NCBI GenBank assembly: GCA_937123825.1
Contig: CAKZKQ010000773.1
Location: 1-33,914 of the forward strand
DNA: 33,914 bases
From: an uncultured Pseudomonadota bacterium
Lineage (GTDB): Bacteria > Myxococcota_A > Bradymonadia > Bradymonadales > GCA-2716585
Direction of reading: 5' to 3'
The stretch's first letter is position 1, and each line of letters opens with the position of its first letter. Position numbers and translations under genes: made by a program. The notes under the pieces are model-generated. The model had not been told where the DNA came from. It did no database searches and saw nothing but the letters and a program-made list of their open reading frames with translations. Shown here piece by piece: positions 16,031-23,248 of the stretch.

Positions 16031-17045
16031 GACCCTCTTACACCTGCTCCTGGTCCTGGCGCTGGCTCCATCACTGGCCTGCACCCAAGACACCGACGAG
16101 CCCTTCTCCAACCCCCCGGCAGGCCAGGAAAACAACGGCTTTGATGGCGAAGGGGGCGGCACATGGTCCTCGGCGGCGCCCATCACCGCTGGCCCCCGTC
16201 AAGAGGTCTCCGTGGTGGTCCTGGACAGAGAGATGATTGTCCTTGGCGGTTTTGATGACGCCTTGACCATCGTCCCATCGGGCGAAGCCTACGACCCGGC
16301 CACCGACACCTGGCGCAGCATCGCTCCCATGCCCCAGCGCATGCACCACGCCAATGCAGGCGTCATTGACGACAAGATCTATGTCGCCGGTTTCCTCACA
16401 GGCCGGGGCTTCATTCCTGATGGCCGAGGCTTTGTCTACGACCCTGACACCGACACCTGGGACGCCATCGCCCCCATGCCGCCAGGGACCGAACGGGGCG
16501 CCTCTGCCCCTGGCGTCATCGACGGCAAACTCTACATCGCCGGAGGCCTGCGAGGTTCAGCCGTCGCCGACACATCGGTCTACGACCCACAGACCGACGC
16601 CTGGACCGAACTCTCCCCCATGCCACACGGCGTTGACCACGCCACCGCAGCCACGTTTGACGGCAAGCTCTACGTCTTCGGCGGCCGGTTTAGAAACATC
16701 GAACGCCACGTCAACCACGTCCAGATCTACGACCCAGCCACCGACTCCTGGTCCCTTGGCACCCCCATGCCCACCTCCCGAGCAGGTCTGGCCAGCGCTG
16801 TCCTTGGTGGCCGAGTTCATGTCCTGGGAGGGGAGGGCAACCCCCTTCACCCGTCGGGCGTCTTTAGCGACAATGAAGCCTATGACCCCTCCACTGATTC
16901 CTGGGAAATCATGCGGCCGATGGCCACGCGGCGCCATGGCACAGGTGCCGCCGCTTTGCCCGATGGCCGGGTTTGTGTGCCCGGCGGGGCACCCCTGATT
17001 GCTTTTGATGCCACTGACATTCACGAATGTTACACGCTTCCGTGA
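16011..17045 (+). CDS. Kelch-repeat lipoprotein 2
   Basis: 344 residues starting MKSSLPKTLLHLLLVLALAP with the lipobox-like SLAC next, then a short Asn/Gly-rich linker much shorter than in paralogue 1. Six Kelch blades follow and share long near-identical stretches with the upstream gene, for example DPATDTWRSIAPMPQRMHHA and SRAG-x-A with LGGEGNP. The ATG lies inside the final codons of the first gene in another frame, a 20-base overlap. The pair is a tandem duplication that has diverged mainly in signal peptide and linker. Confidence 0.85.
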   Translation: MKSSLPKTLLHLLLVLALAPSLACTQDTDEPFSNPPAGQENNGFDGEGGGTWSSAAPITAGPRQEVSVVVLDREMIVLGGFDDALTIVPSGEAYDPATDTWRSIAPMPQRMHHANAGVIDDKIYVAGFLTGRGFIPDGRGFVYDPDTDTWDAIAPMPPGTERGASAPGVIDGKLYIAGGLRGSAVADTSVYDPQTDAWTELSPMPHGVDHATAATFDGKLYVFGGRFRNIERHVNHVQIYDPATDSWSLGTPMPTSRAGLASAVLGGRVHVLGGEGNPLHPSGVFSDNEAYDPSTDSWEIMRPMATRRHGTGAAALPDGRVCVPGGAPLIAFDATDIHECYTLP

Positions 17046-17050
17046 GGGGA

Positions 17051-17066
17051 TGTTTCATGTGAAACG
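17051..17066. other. parS: parS-like centromere site
   Basis: TGTTTCATGTGAAACG matches the widespread parS palindrome (TGTTTCACGTGAAACA) at 14 of 16 positions, differing at the central C to T and at the last base. It begins five bases after the stop of Kelch gene 2 and lies about 7.3 kb from the DnaA-box cluster, the region where parS sites normally occur. ParB would bind it to start chromosome segregation. A single degenerate site could be chance, and parA/parB are not in the window. Confidence 0.55.
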
Positions 17067-17155
17067 TGTGGTTTGGTTTTGATATTGATTGCTTTTGTTT
17101 TTTGATGTTGGGTTTGTTTGATTTGTTGGGTTTGTTGAGTTTGTTTTGAGGTGCC
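17067..17155 (+). other. T/G-only strand-asymmetric stretch
   Basis: Nearly 90 bases with almost no C on the plus strand, dominated by TTTGTTGGGTTTGTT-like words. No gene is supported. It fills the space between the parS-like site and structured repeat C, and contrasts sharply with the GC-rich surroundings. Confidence 0.5.
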
Positions 17156-17183
17156 CATTTTCAGGGTTTTGTCCTTTTGTTGT

Positions 17184-17645
17184 GGGCTTTTGCCCATCCC
17201 CTCCTTTTGTGCTTTTTCATCGGCTTTCCCCTTTGGGGCTGCGCGCCCCAAGCCCCCGCCAGGGGCCGACTGGCGCCCCGCCCCCTTCTCGATGTGGTCG
17301 CAAGTCAGTCCCGTCGTCAGGACTCTTCAGGCAGGCCCATGGCGTCGTCATCCGTACTCAGCGGGCCGCTGGCCCGCCTGCGCCGGCTTCCTAGCCCTGA
17401 GCCCACCTGAAAAGCCCTGCCTCGGTCCCTGACATGCTCCCACATCTCCCCCACGCGCTTCGTGGGGGCTGCGCGCCCCCACACCCCCGAACGCGGACGG
17501 ACCGGTCCCGTGTGTGACGCGGGCTTGTCTTTCGTTGAGAGCCACGAGGTGCAGCAGAGCATCGGCGGAGCAAAAACAGCCCCCACAAGGGGGGCAGATG
17601 CTCTCCCAACCTCTCATGGGTGCCACTTTGATACTTCTCAGCGGA
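17184..17645 (+). repeat. Structured interspersed repeat, copy C (with extra internal sequence)
   Basis: Third copy of the element at 7465-7790. The first hairpin (TGGGC-TTTT-GCCCA), the GGGGC-TGCGC-GCCCC hairpin, the GTGGGGGC-TGCGC-GCCCCCAC hairpin, the GGACCGGTCC palindrome and the AGAGCATC/GATGCTCT stem are all kept. The 11-bp stem is disrupted: its left arm is changed and its right arm is replaced by about 165 bp of unrelated sequence (about 17282-17450). Confidence 0.8.
17282..17450. other. Sequence specific to structured repeat copy C
   Basis: About 165 bp absent from copies A and B. It begins around CTTCTCGATGTGG and ends before the shared CCCCCACGCGCTTCG block. It contains a small palindrome AGCGGGCCGCTGGCCCGCC but no open frame of interest and no obvious terminal repeats. 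It may be an insertion, or A and B may share a deletion. Confidence 0.5.
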
Positions 17646-17712
17646 AAGTGGGTTGGTTGAAAAGTTTCGCAAACTCTCGTGGGTGGCACCTTGAGAGCAC
17701 TCGGCGAAGATT
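17604..17712 (+). repeat. ~64-bp degenerate tandem repeat, about two units
   Basis: Two units with CTCTCATGGGTGCCAC and CTCTCGTGGGTGGCACC, followed by TTGATACTTCTCAGCGG and TTGAGAGCACTCGGCG respectively. They continue the same element-plus-units order seen at 7742-7985, here with fewer units, and run directly into the ~36-bp array. Confidence 0.6.
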
Positions 17713-17724
17713 GTGATTACGCTC

Positions 17725-18125
17725 CCCTTTGCGGAGCAACCTGCTGAGATCGAGCGCCACCCTCACAACAACGTCACCTGCGGGAAAAATTACGTTCATT
17801 TCTGCAAAGCTGCCTGCTGAAATCAACCGCCATCCGCTCAACAAAGCCGCCTGTGTGAATCAACCGCGTTCTCCAACAAAGCCCACAAGCGAACAAGGGG
17901 CTTGGAGACTCCGCAGGAGTCTCTAGAGAGCAGGACCGAAGGCCTGCTCCGTCACCCCTTGTGAGCGCTATAATTGCCTGACTCTAACTGCTTGGGTGAC
18001 TCATCAAAGCCGCCTGTCCCAAATCAACCACGTTCTCACAGCAAAGCCTAACCCGTCAGCGAGGTGACCCCTTGTGAGCGCTATAATCGCCTGACTCTAA
18101 CTGCCTGGGTGACTCATCAAAGCCC
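17725..18125 (+). repeat. ~36-bp degenerate tandem array, copy 1
   Basis: Units of about 33-38 bp begin with GCCGCCTG(T/C) and end with (C/A)CAACAAA or similar; the middle usually reads AATCAACCGC(G/C). Clear units lie at about 17748-17895 and 17976-18060, interrupted by two hairpins (17905-17949). A 60-bp block at 17952-18011 recurs at 18065-18124 with three mismatches; it contains TTGTGAGCGCTATAAT. The family recurs inverted at 33625-33876. Units are too variable and have no unique spacers, so this is not a CRISPR. Confidence 0.7.
17905..17949. other. Two adjacent perfect hairpins inside the array
   Basis: GAGACTCC-GCA-GGAGTCTC (17905-17923) and GAGCAGG-8 bases-CCTGCTC (17928-17949) stand back to back in the middle of the ~36-bp array. 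No T-run follows, so they are not typical intrinsic terminators. Confidence 0.55.
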
Positions 18126-18137
18126 ACGCGATGGCAA

Positions 18138-18986
18138 TCAGGCTTCGCCGAGGCTGGTGAAGAGCAGTGGGATTTGGACGTGGCGTAGGACAGCGTCGGC
18201 GGTGCTGCCGAGGAGGCCGCCGGCATTTTGGCTGGCCATGCAGATGAGGTCGGCGCCGCAGGCTGAGGCTTCTTTGGTGATGACGTCCTGGACGACTCCG
18301 ATGACGGCCCGGGAGCGTTCGACGAGGTCGTCGACGCCCTCTTCCTGGGCGAAGCGCTCCAGTTGGTTTTCAAAGTCGGAGGTGATCGAGGAAACCAACT
18401 CTTTGCGGGCGCCGACGGCGTGGACGCCGCCGGGGAGTTCGGCCACGTGGAGCAGGTCCAGGTGGGCGTTGTTGGCGGACATGGTGGGGTCTTTGACGAC
18501 CGCAGAGGCCAACTTCATGGCGTGGCGGCTGCCATCGCCGAAGTCCACGGGGATGAGCACGTGGCGGTAGCCGTTGGTGGCTGGGCCTCGGGTGGCCAGG
18601 ACGGGGATGGAGGCGCTGTGAAAGAGCTGCTCGGCGACGCCGCCGGTCAGAAAGCGCTCCATGAGGGTCCTGGGCAGGGGGCCGACGACGATGATGGTGG
18701 CGCCAAGGCGCTGGGCTGCGCGGGAGAGGCCTGTGGAGACTTTGCCGATCTCCAACTCGCAGGTGACCTGTGAGGGGTCGTGGAGATTGACAAACTCGGG
18801 CAGCCCTTGAACCCACTGCTGGAGCTTGGCGCGCAGCGCTGCGGCGTCTTTGACCGCACGGGTGACGTGGGTGAGGGTGACGCGGCGGCCTGGATCACCA
18901 CTGGCCAGGCGAAGGGACTCTCTGACAGCCCCCTTGGAGGTTTCAGAGAAGTCGGTCCCGGTCAGGATATGGCTCAGATCGATCAT
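18138..18986 (-). CDS. Universal stress protein with two tandem Usp domains
   Basis: 282 residues. Domain 1 (about 1-137) starts LSHILTGTDFSETSKGAVRE and ends with SIPVLATRGP; domain 2 (about 140-282) starts YRHVLIPVDFGDGSRHAMKLA and ends with QIPLLFTSLGEA. Both show the Usp pattern of a first strand with Asp, a central ADLI-type strand and a last strand after a Ser-containing loop. The second domain keeps GLLGSTADAVLRH resembling the ATP-binding G-x9-GS loop; the first has a degraded version. Role is general stress adaptation; the ligand is unproven. It starts 52 bases after the S1-domain gene on the same strand and may share its transcript. Confidence 0.9.
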   Translation of the reverse strand: MIDLSHILTGTDFSETSKGAVRESLRLASGDPGRRVTLTHVTRAVKDAAALRAKLQQWVQGLPEFVNLHDPSQVTCELEIGKVSTGLSRAAQRLGATIIVVGPLPRTLMERFLTGGVAEQLFHSASIPVLATRGPATNGYRHVLIPVDFGDGSRHAMKLASAVVKDPTMSANNAHLDLLHVAELPGGVHAVGARKELVSSITSDFENQLERFAQEEGVDDLVERSRAVIGVVQDVITKEASACGADLICMASQNAGGLLGSTADAVLRHVQIPLLFTSLGEA

Positions 18987-19038
18987 GGCCGTGCGTGGGG
19001 AGGGGGAGTTGAGCCCTTAAACGGGCTGCAACCGTCCG

Positions 19039-20832
19039 TTATTTGCCTTTGCGACGACGCAACTTGGCGGGGAAGAGGTCCGCAAAGGTCCCTAGGCCGC
19101 TGCCGTTGCCCTTGGAGGCATCATCGCGCCAATTCGAGGGCGTGTCACGCTCTCTGCGACCCGAGGAGCGACGCGGGCCGCGATCGTCACGGCGAGGACG
19201 CTCGCCACCGTCGCCCTGGGCCTTGTTGGCGCGGGCTTCGCTGGGGTCGCGGCGAGTCAGCGTCAGGCGCTCGCGCTCCTGTTCGAGGGACAGGACTCGG
19301 GCGGTGACTTCCTGGCCGAGGCGGAAATCAAGGCTGGGCTCGCGGCCGCGCTCGGTGTTGAGCTCGGAGAGCGGGATGAGGGCGGTGATGCCGGGCTCCA
19401 TGGAGACAAAGACACCAAAGCTCTCGATGTTCTCCACAGTGCCGGTGACTTCCTGCCCTTCGACGTAACGCTCATGGGCGTTTTGCCAGGGGTTGCCGTG
19501 CAGGGCCTTGATGGAGAGGCTGATGCGCTGGCGGATGGGATCGATCGAGAGGATCTGGATCCGCACGCTCTGACCAATCTGGAGGATGTCGCGGGGGTGA
19601 CGCACGCGGCCAAGCGAAAGCTCGGAGACGTGAACCAGCCCGTCGATGCCGGGGGCCAACTGAATGAAGGCGCCAAAGTGCTCCATGCGGACCACTTCAC
19701 CATCGTAGGCGCCGCCTTCACGGAAGTTGTCCATGACGTTGTCCCAGGGGGAACCCGAGACGGCCTTGATGGAGAGGCTGATGCGGGCCTTGTCGGGGCC
19801 GGCCTCACGGTTGCGGATCTCAAGGACCTTGACCTTGACCTCCTGACCGGGTTTGAGAACTTTGTTGGGATCGTCGACGCGCTCCCAACTCAGCTCCGAG
19901 ATGTGAACGAGACCATCCACACCACCCAGGTCCACAAAAGCGCCAAAGTTCATCAGCTTGCGCACGTGACCGGTGCGGACCTGATCGACTTCCAGCGACG
20001 CAAAGGTCTCGCCTTGCTTGGCCTTGCGCTCTTCGCGCTCCAGCTCGGAGCGAGAGACGACCACATCAAGGTTTTTGCCTTTGACCTCGTAGCGGGTGAC
20101 CAGAAAACGGTAGGTCTGCCCCACGTGAGCATCGGCGTCTTCGGTGTAGGCCATCTCGATCTGGCTGATCGGGCAAAAGGCCCGCTCTCCCATCACAGAG
20201 ATCTCAAAACCGCCTTTGTTGCGGCCGGTGACCTTGCCTTCAACGGGGATCCGGTTGTCAAAGGCGTTCTGGAGCGCACGGCGCGCGTCAGAAGCCTGGG
20301 CCAGACCGCGGGTGAGTTCAACACCAGAGCTGGTGCGCCCCACGATGTAGACTTCGATGCTGTCGCCAACACCGATCTCCACCACGCCCTCGGCGTTTTC
20401 CACTTCGCGTCGGGAGAGGTAGCCCTCGTCTTTGCCGCCAATGTCGATGAAGATGTTGTCTTCGCCGACGTGCACGACTTTGCCAGTGACCTGTTGGCCG
20501 TCTTCAAGGCGAGGACGCGCGGGAGCGCCCTGGCCCATGCTCTGGCTCATCAAGAGACTGAATTGATCGTCCAGTCCGTCGTCTCCGCCTTCAGGCTCAG
20601 GCTCGGGCTCGGGCGCCGGTGCCTGGGCTGCGGCTTGAGCGCTGGCCTGGGCTGCGGCGACATCCACGACGCGACGCAGCGGCGCGGGGGTCGCTGGCGT
20701 CGAGGCGGGTGCCTCACCATTGGCTTGGGGCTCCTCGGCGGTGGCCTGCGCCTCAGGGGCAGGCTCGGTGCTGGGAGTCCGTTTGCGGATCTCGGGGGCT
20801 TCTTCTTGGGTCTGCTGCGGATTGTCGGTCAT
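19039..20832 (-). CDS. rpsA: Five-domain S1 RNA-binding protein (ribosomal protein S1-like)
   Basis: 597 residues. An Ala/Pro/Glu-rich N-terminal segment (~1-105) is followed by five S1 domains at roughly 108-178, 194-272, 286-358, 372-442 and 458-528, the third and fourth with the textbook FGAFVDLGGVDGLVHISELS and FGAFIQLAPGIDGLVHVSEL. A basic Arg/Gly-rich tail follows and ends with GTFADLFPAKLRRRKGK. E. coli S1 has six domains, so this may be the ribosomal S1 of this lineage or a paralogous regulator; a canonical S1 elsewhere would decide. ATG 20832 was chosen; an in-frame extension to 20901 lacks support. S1 proteins bind mRNA leaders for translation initiation. Confidence 0.85.
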   Translation of the reverse strand: MTDNPQQTQEEAPEIRKRTPSTEPAPEAQATAEEPQANGEAPASTPATPAPLRRVVDVAAAQASAQAAAQAPAPEPEPEPEGGDDGLDDQFSLLMSQSMGQGAPARPRLEDGQQVTGKVVHVGEDNIFIDIGGKDEGYLSRREVENAEGVVEIGVGDSIEVYIVGRTSSGVELTRGLAQASDARRALQNAFDNRIPVEGKVTGRNKGGFEISVMGERAFCPISQIEMAYTEDADAHVGQTYRFLVTRYEVKGKNLDVVVSRSELEREERKAKQGETFASLEVDQVRTGHVRKLMNFGAFVDLGGVDGLVHISELSWERVDDPNKVLKPGQEVKVKVLEIRNREAGPDKARISLSIKAVSGSPWDNVMDNFREGGAYDGEVVRMEHFGAFIQLAPGIDGLVHVSELSLGRVRHPRDILQIGQSVRIQILSIDPIRQRISLSIKALHGNPWQNAHERYVEGQEVTGTVENIESFGVFVSMEPGITALIPLSELNTERGREPSLDFRLGQEVTARVLSLEQERERLTLTRRDPSEARANKAQGDGGERPRRDDRGPRRSSGRRERDTPSNWRDDASKGNGSGLGTFADLFPAKLRRRKGK

Positions 20833-20961
20833 GAGTTCACTGCGTGCGCGCTTGGGCGTTGGTGGCTTTTTGGGATGTGCCGGTTGGTAGGAAATTCGCA
20901 AGTCGTCAGGGCGTCATGCCCTTCAATACCGTCTTGACTCCGTCAACGCTGGGCCTTGTTT

Positions 20962-20979
20962 AGGCGATATTGATCGCCT
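20962..20979. promoter_or_regulatory. 7-bp inverted repeat upstream of the S1-domain gene
   Basis: AGGCGAT-ATTG-ATCGCCT is a perfect inverted repeat in the gap between the divergent S1 and TPR genes. On the minus strand it lies between a TTGCCA (-35-like) and TAAACA (-10-like, weak) pair 17 bases apart, a position suited to an operator. Confidence 0.35.
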
Positions 20980-21016
20980 TGGCAAGCCCATCACCCCACA
21001 AGAAAGACGGCTTCCT

Positions 21017-21043
21017 TTGACAAAATGCACAACCTTCTACAAT
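21017..21043 (+). promoter_or_regulatory. Sigma70-like promoter for the TPR protein gene
   Basis: TTGACA (21017-21022) and TACAAT (21038-21043) are near-consensus boxes, with a short 15-base spacer (16 if the -35 is read as TTTGAC). The in-frame ATG at 21025 falls inside the promoter spacer, which argues for translation starting at 21097 instead. Confidence 0.45.
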
Positions 21044-21096
21044 GGATCCCACATAGACTGGTCCATGAATGTTCACTTTGCACAAAAGTCTTACCC

Positions 21097-23142
21097 ATGA
21101 TGCACCGCACCTACAGCCCTTTTGCCCTGGTCTTGACCCTACTGGGAATCCTGGCCCTACCCGCGCTCGCGCAGGCTCAAACCGTCAGCCAACAAATCGA
21201 AGTGCTCGGCTGGAGCGCGACCGGCAACGAGATCATCAGCCAGGTCACCGTCGGAGCCTCGGGGCTCGATCCTCAGGGAGAGCCCGTCGACTGGGAATAC
21301 ACCGTGCTGGAGATCACCAGCACGCGCACGGGCAAGGTCCTGGGGCGCTACCGCTACGGTGTTCCTCGCGGCGCCCAGCAAAAAGCCTGGCTCGACGCCA
21401 AGGGACAGGACGAAGCCCGCAAGCGCATGGAGGTCCTGGGCGTCATCAAGAGCACCCGGGGCGCCATCAGCTCCAATGGGGATTTTGTGCTTTTGGCCCA
21501 CACCAATGATTTTCCCCAGAAAATGGAAAAAATCACCGCCGACTGCCCGGGCTGCAATGAATGCACCTCGACCATCCAACTTCACATGGTCGATCGCAAA
21601 GGCGCCAAGGTCTACAAGCTCAAAACCCACCAACGCACCGGCCTGCCCTATTCACCCGGCGCCGAGGACGCCTGCCCCCAGCTTGGCACCCAAATCCAGT
21701 GGCACCCCCAGGCCAACCGCTTTGCGGTCATCTACACCGAACAACTCAACGCCACCGCCGCCCCCATCCACCGCATGCGGGTCTACGACGCCACCCAAGA
21801 CAGCGCTGGTTGGGAGTCGGTCGCCATCCCCAAAACCCAGGAGCCCACCACCGCAGAGCGCCTTGAGAGCCAGATCAAGAATATGAAAGAGATCATGGCC
21901 AACGCCACCGATCCACTCGATCAGGCCATCGTCATGGCACGCCTTGGCGATCTCAACCGCCGCCTGGGGCGCAACGACGACGCCCAGGGCTACTACGAAG
22001 CCTCGCTCGACTTCGACAAGAAGAACACCCGCTCCATCATCGGTCTGGCCACCCTGGCCTACCAGAGCGGCGATGCCCGCAAAGCCAAGCGCCTCATCCG
22101 CAAAGCCGAAAACATGGATCGGCGCATTGGCCTACACCACGCCGACTTCGGCCTCTATTACATGTTGACCGGCGACAGCAAAAAATCTCAAAAGTACTTC
22201 GACAAGGCCGCCGAAGCAGGCGAACTGAGCTTCGAGACCCGGTTGAACATCGGCGAACAACTCATGGCCTCCGATCACAACCTCGGCGTGGAGTACCTGG
22301 GCCAGGCACTGGACATGGCCCCTTCTGGCGATGACGCCCTGAAAAAAGAACTGCTGCGCGTGCGGATCATGCTCATCGAAGAGAGCATCCGCGTGGGCGA
22401 TCTGGCCACCGCCGGCCGCCACCTCCAGGCGCTCGACAAAACCACTCCCAAGGCCGTCCACTTTGCGCTCCTCATCGCCACCCTCAGCGCCGACGACCCC
22501 TCCAGGCTCCAACTCATCATCCAAAAGACCGGCAACGCCCTGGAGGAGAACCCCCAGTCGTGCAGCCTCTATTACGTGCGCGGGCTGGCCTTCAAAAAGG
22601 CCCGGCGCTTCCAAGACGCTCTGACCTACATGGGCGCTGCGGTGGCCTGCCAGAACAACATGCTCCAGGCCCAATACGAACTGGCCGGACTCTACCGCGA
22701 CGCCGGGCAACTCAAGGCCTCCATGGCTGCCTACGAGCGCTTTCTCGAACTCGCCCCTGCTCGCCCCGGCGACCGCCTGCGCACGTGGCGCCGCCAGGAG
22801 GCGCGTCGCCTGCTCAGCCGCCTCTCCCACTCGGGCGTGATCATGCTCAAGGTCGATTGCACACCCGCCAACGGCGAGCTGGTCTGCAAAGGGATCGTGC
22901 AAAACACCTCTGGCACCCCCAAAGGCCCGATCGAGATCGATCTGACCACCTACTCCGAAGGCCGCAACGCTGGCGCCATTCTGCGCGAGACCGGCACCAT
23001 GAGCGAGATCGGCGCTGGCGCCAGCGTCGACTTCAAGCTCACCATCCCCATCTCGGAGGCCGCCGCCCGCGCCACACTTACGCTGGGCACCAATGACGCC
23101 GAAAAAGAAATGAACACCACGAACGTCGCGTTGAACAACTGA
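21097..23142 (+). CDS. Secreted or periplasmic TPR-repeat protein
   Basis: 681 residues from ATG 21097 (a second ATG follows directly). A signal peptide FALVLTLLGILALPALAQAQ is visible. The N-terminal ~230 residues are a beta-rich domain I cannot name. From about residue 270 TPR helices appear, for example MARLGDLNRRLGRNDDAQGY, then YQSGDARKAKRLIRKA and YYMLTGDSKKSQKYFDKA, and again YYVRGLAFKKARRFQDALTY with a later AGQLKASMAAYERFLELAP. The C-terminal ~90 residues resemble an immunoglobulin-like (FxLAM-type) domain. It is probably a periplasmic scaffold. A downstream membrane protein gene starts 106 bases later on the same strand and may be co-expressed. Confidence 0.8.
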   Translation: MMHRTYSPFALVLTLLGILALPALAQAQTVSQQIEVLGWSATGNEIISQVTVGASGLDPQGEPVDWEYTVLEITSTRTGKVLGRYRYGVPRGAQQKAWLDAKGQDEARKRMEVLGVIKSTRGAISSNGDFVLLAHTNDFPQKMEKITADCPGCNECTSTIQLHMVDRKGAKVYKLKTHQRTGLPYSPGAEDACPQLGTQIQWHPQANRFAVIYTEQLNATAAPIHRMRVYDATQDSAGWESVAIPKTQEPTTAERLESQIKNMKEIMANATDPLDQAIVMARLGDLNRRLGRNDDAQGYYEASLDFDKKNTRSIIGLATLAYQSGDARKAKRLIRKAENMDRRIGLHHADFGLYYMLTGDSKKSQKYFDKAAEAGELSFETRLNIGEQLMASDHNLGVEYLGQALDMAPSGDDALKKELLRVRIMLIEESIRVGDLATAGRHLQALDKTTPKAVHFALLIATLSADDPSRLQLIIQKTGNALEENPQSCSLYYVRGLAFKKARRFQDALTYMGAAVACQNNMLQAQYELAGLYRDAGQLKASMAAYERFLELAPARPGDRLRTWRRQEARRLLSRLSHSGVIMLKVDCTPANGELVCKGIVQNTSGTPKGPIEIDLTTYSEGRNAGAILRETGTMSEIGAGASVDFKLTIPISEAAARATLTLGTNDAEKEMNTTNVALNN

Positions 23143-23248
23143 ATCCGAAGCCACCCGCAACACCGACGCCAACGCTGCCTGACCTCCACACTGGCCCGCA
23201 GCCACCGCGTCCCCCCAAAGAGCCGTCGCCAGGCGCCTGGAGCACACA

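Noticed and set aside
17959..17977. lac-operator-like TTGTGAGCGCT
   Set aside because: It is part of a repeat unit present three times with no LacI-family gene or sugar operon nearby.
17725..18125. Possible CRISPR array (about 36-bp units)
   Set aside because: Units are degenerate and directly abutting, there are no unique spacers of regular length and no cas genes.
19474..20937. 487-codon open frame antisense to the S1-domain gene
   Set aside because: It is a codon-bias shadow; the minus strand carries five clear S1 domains.
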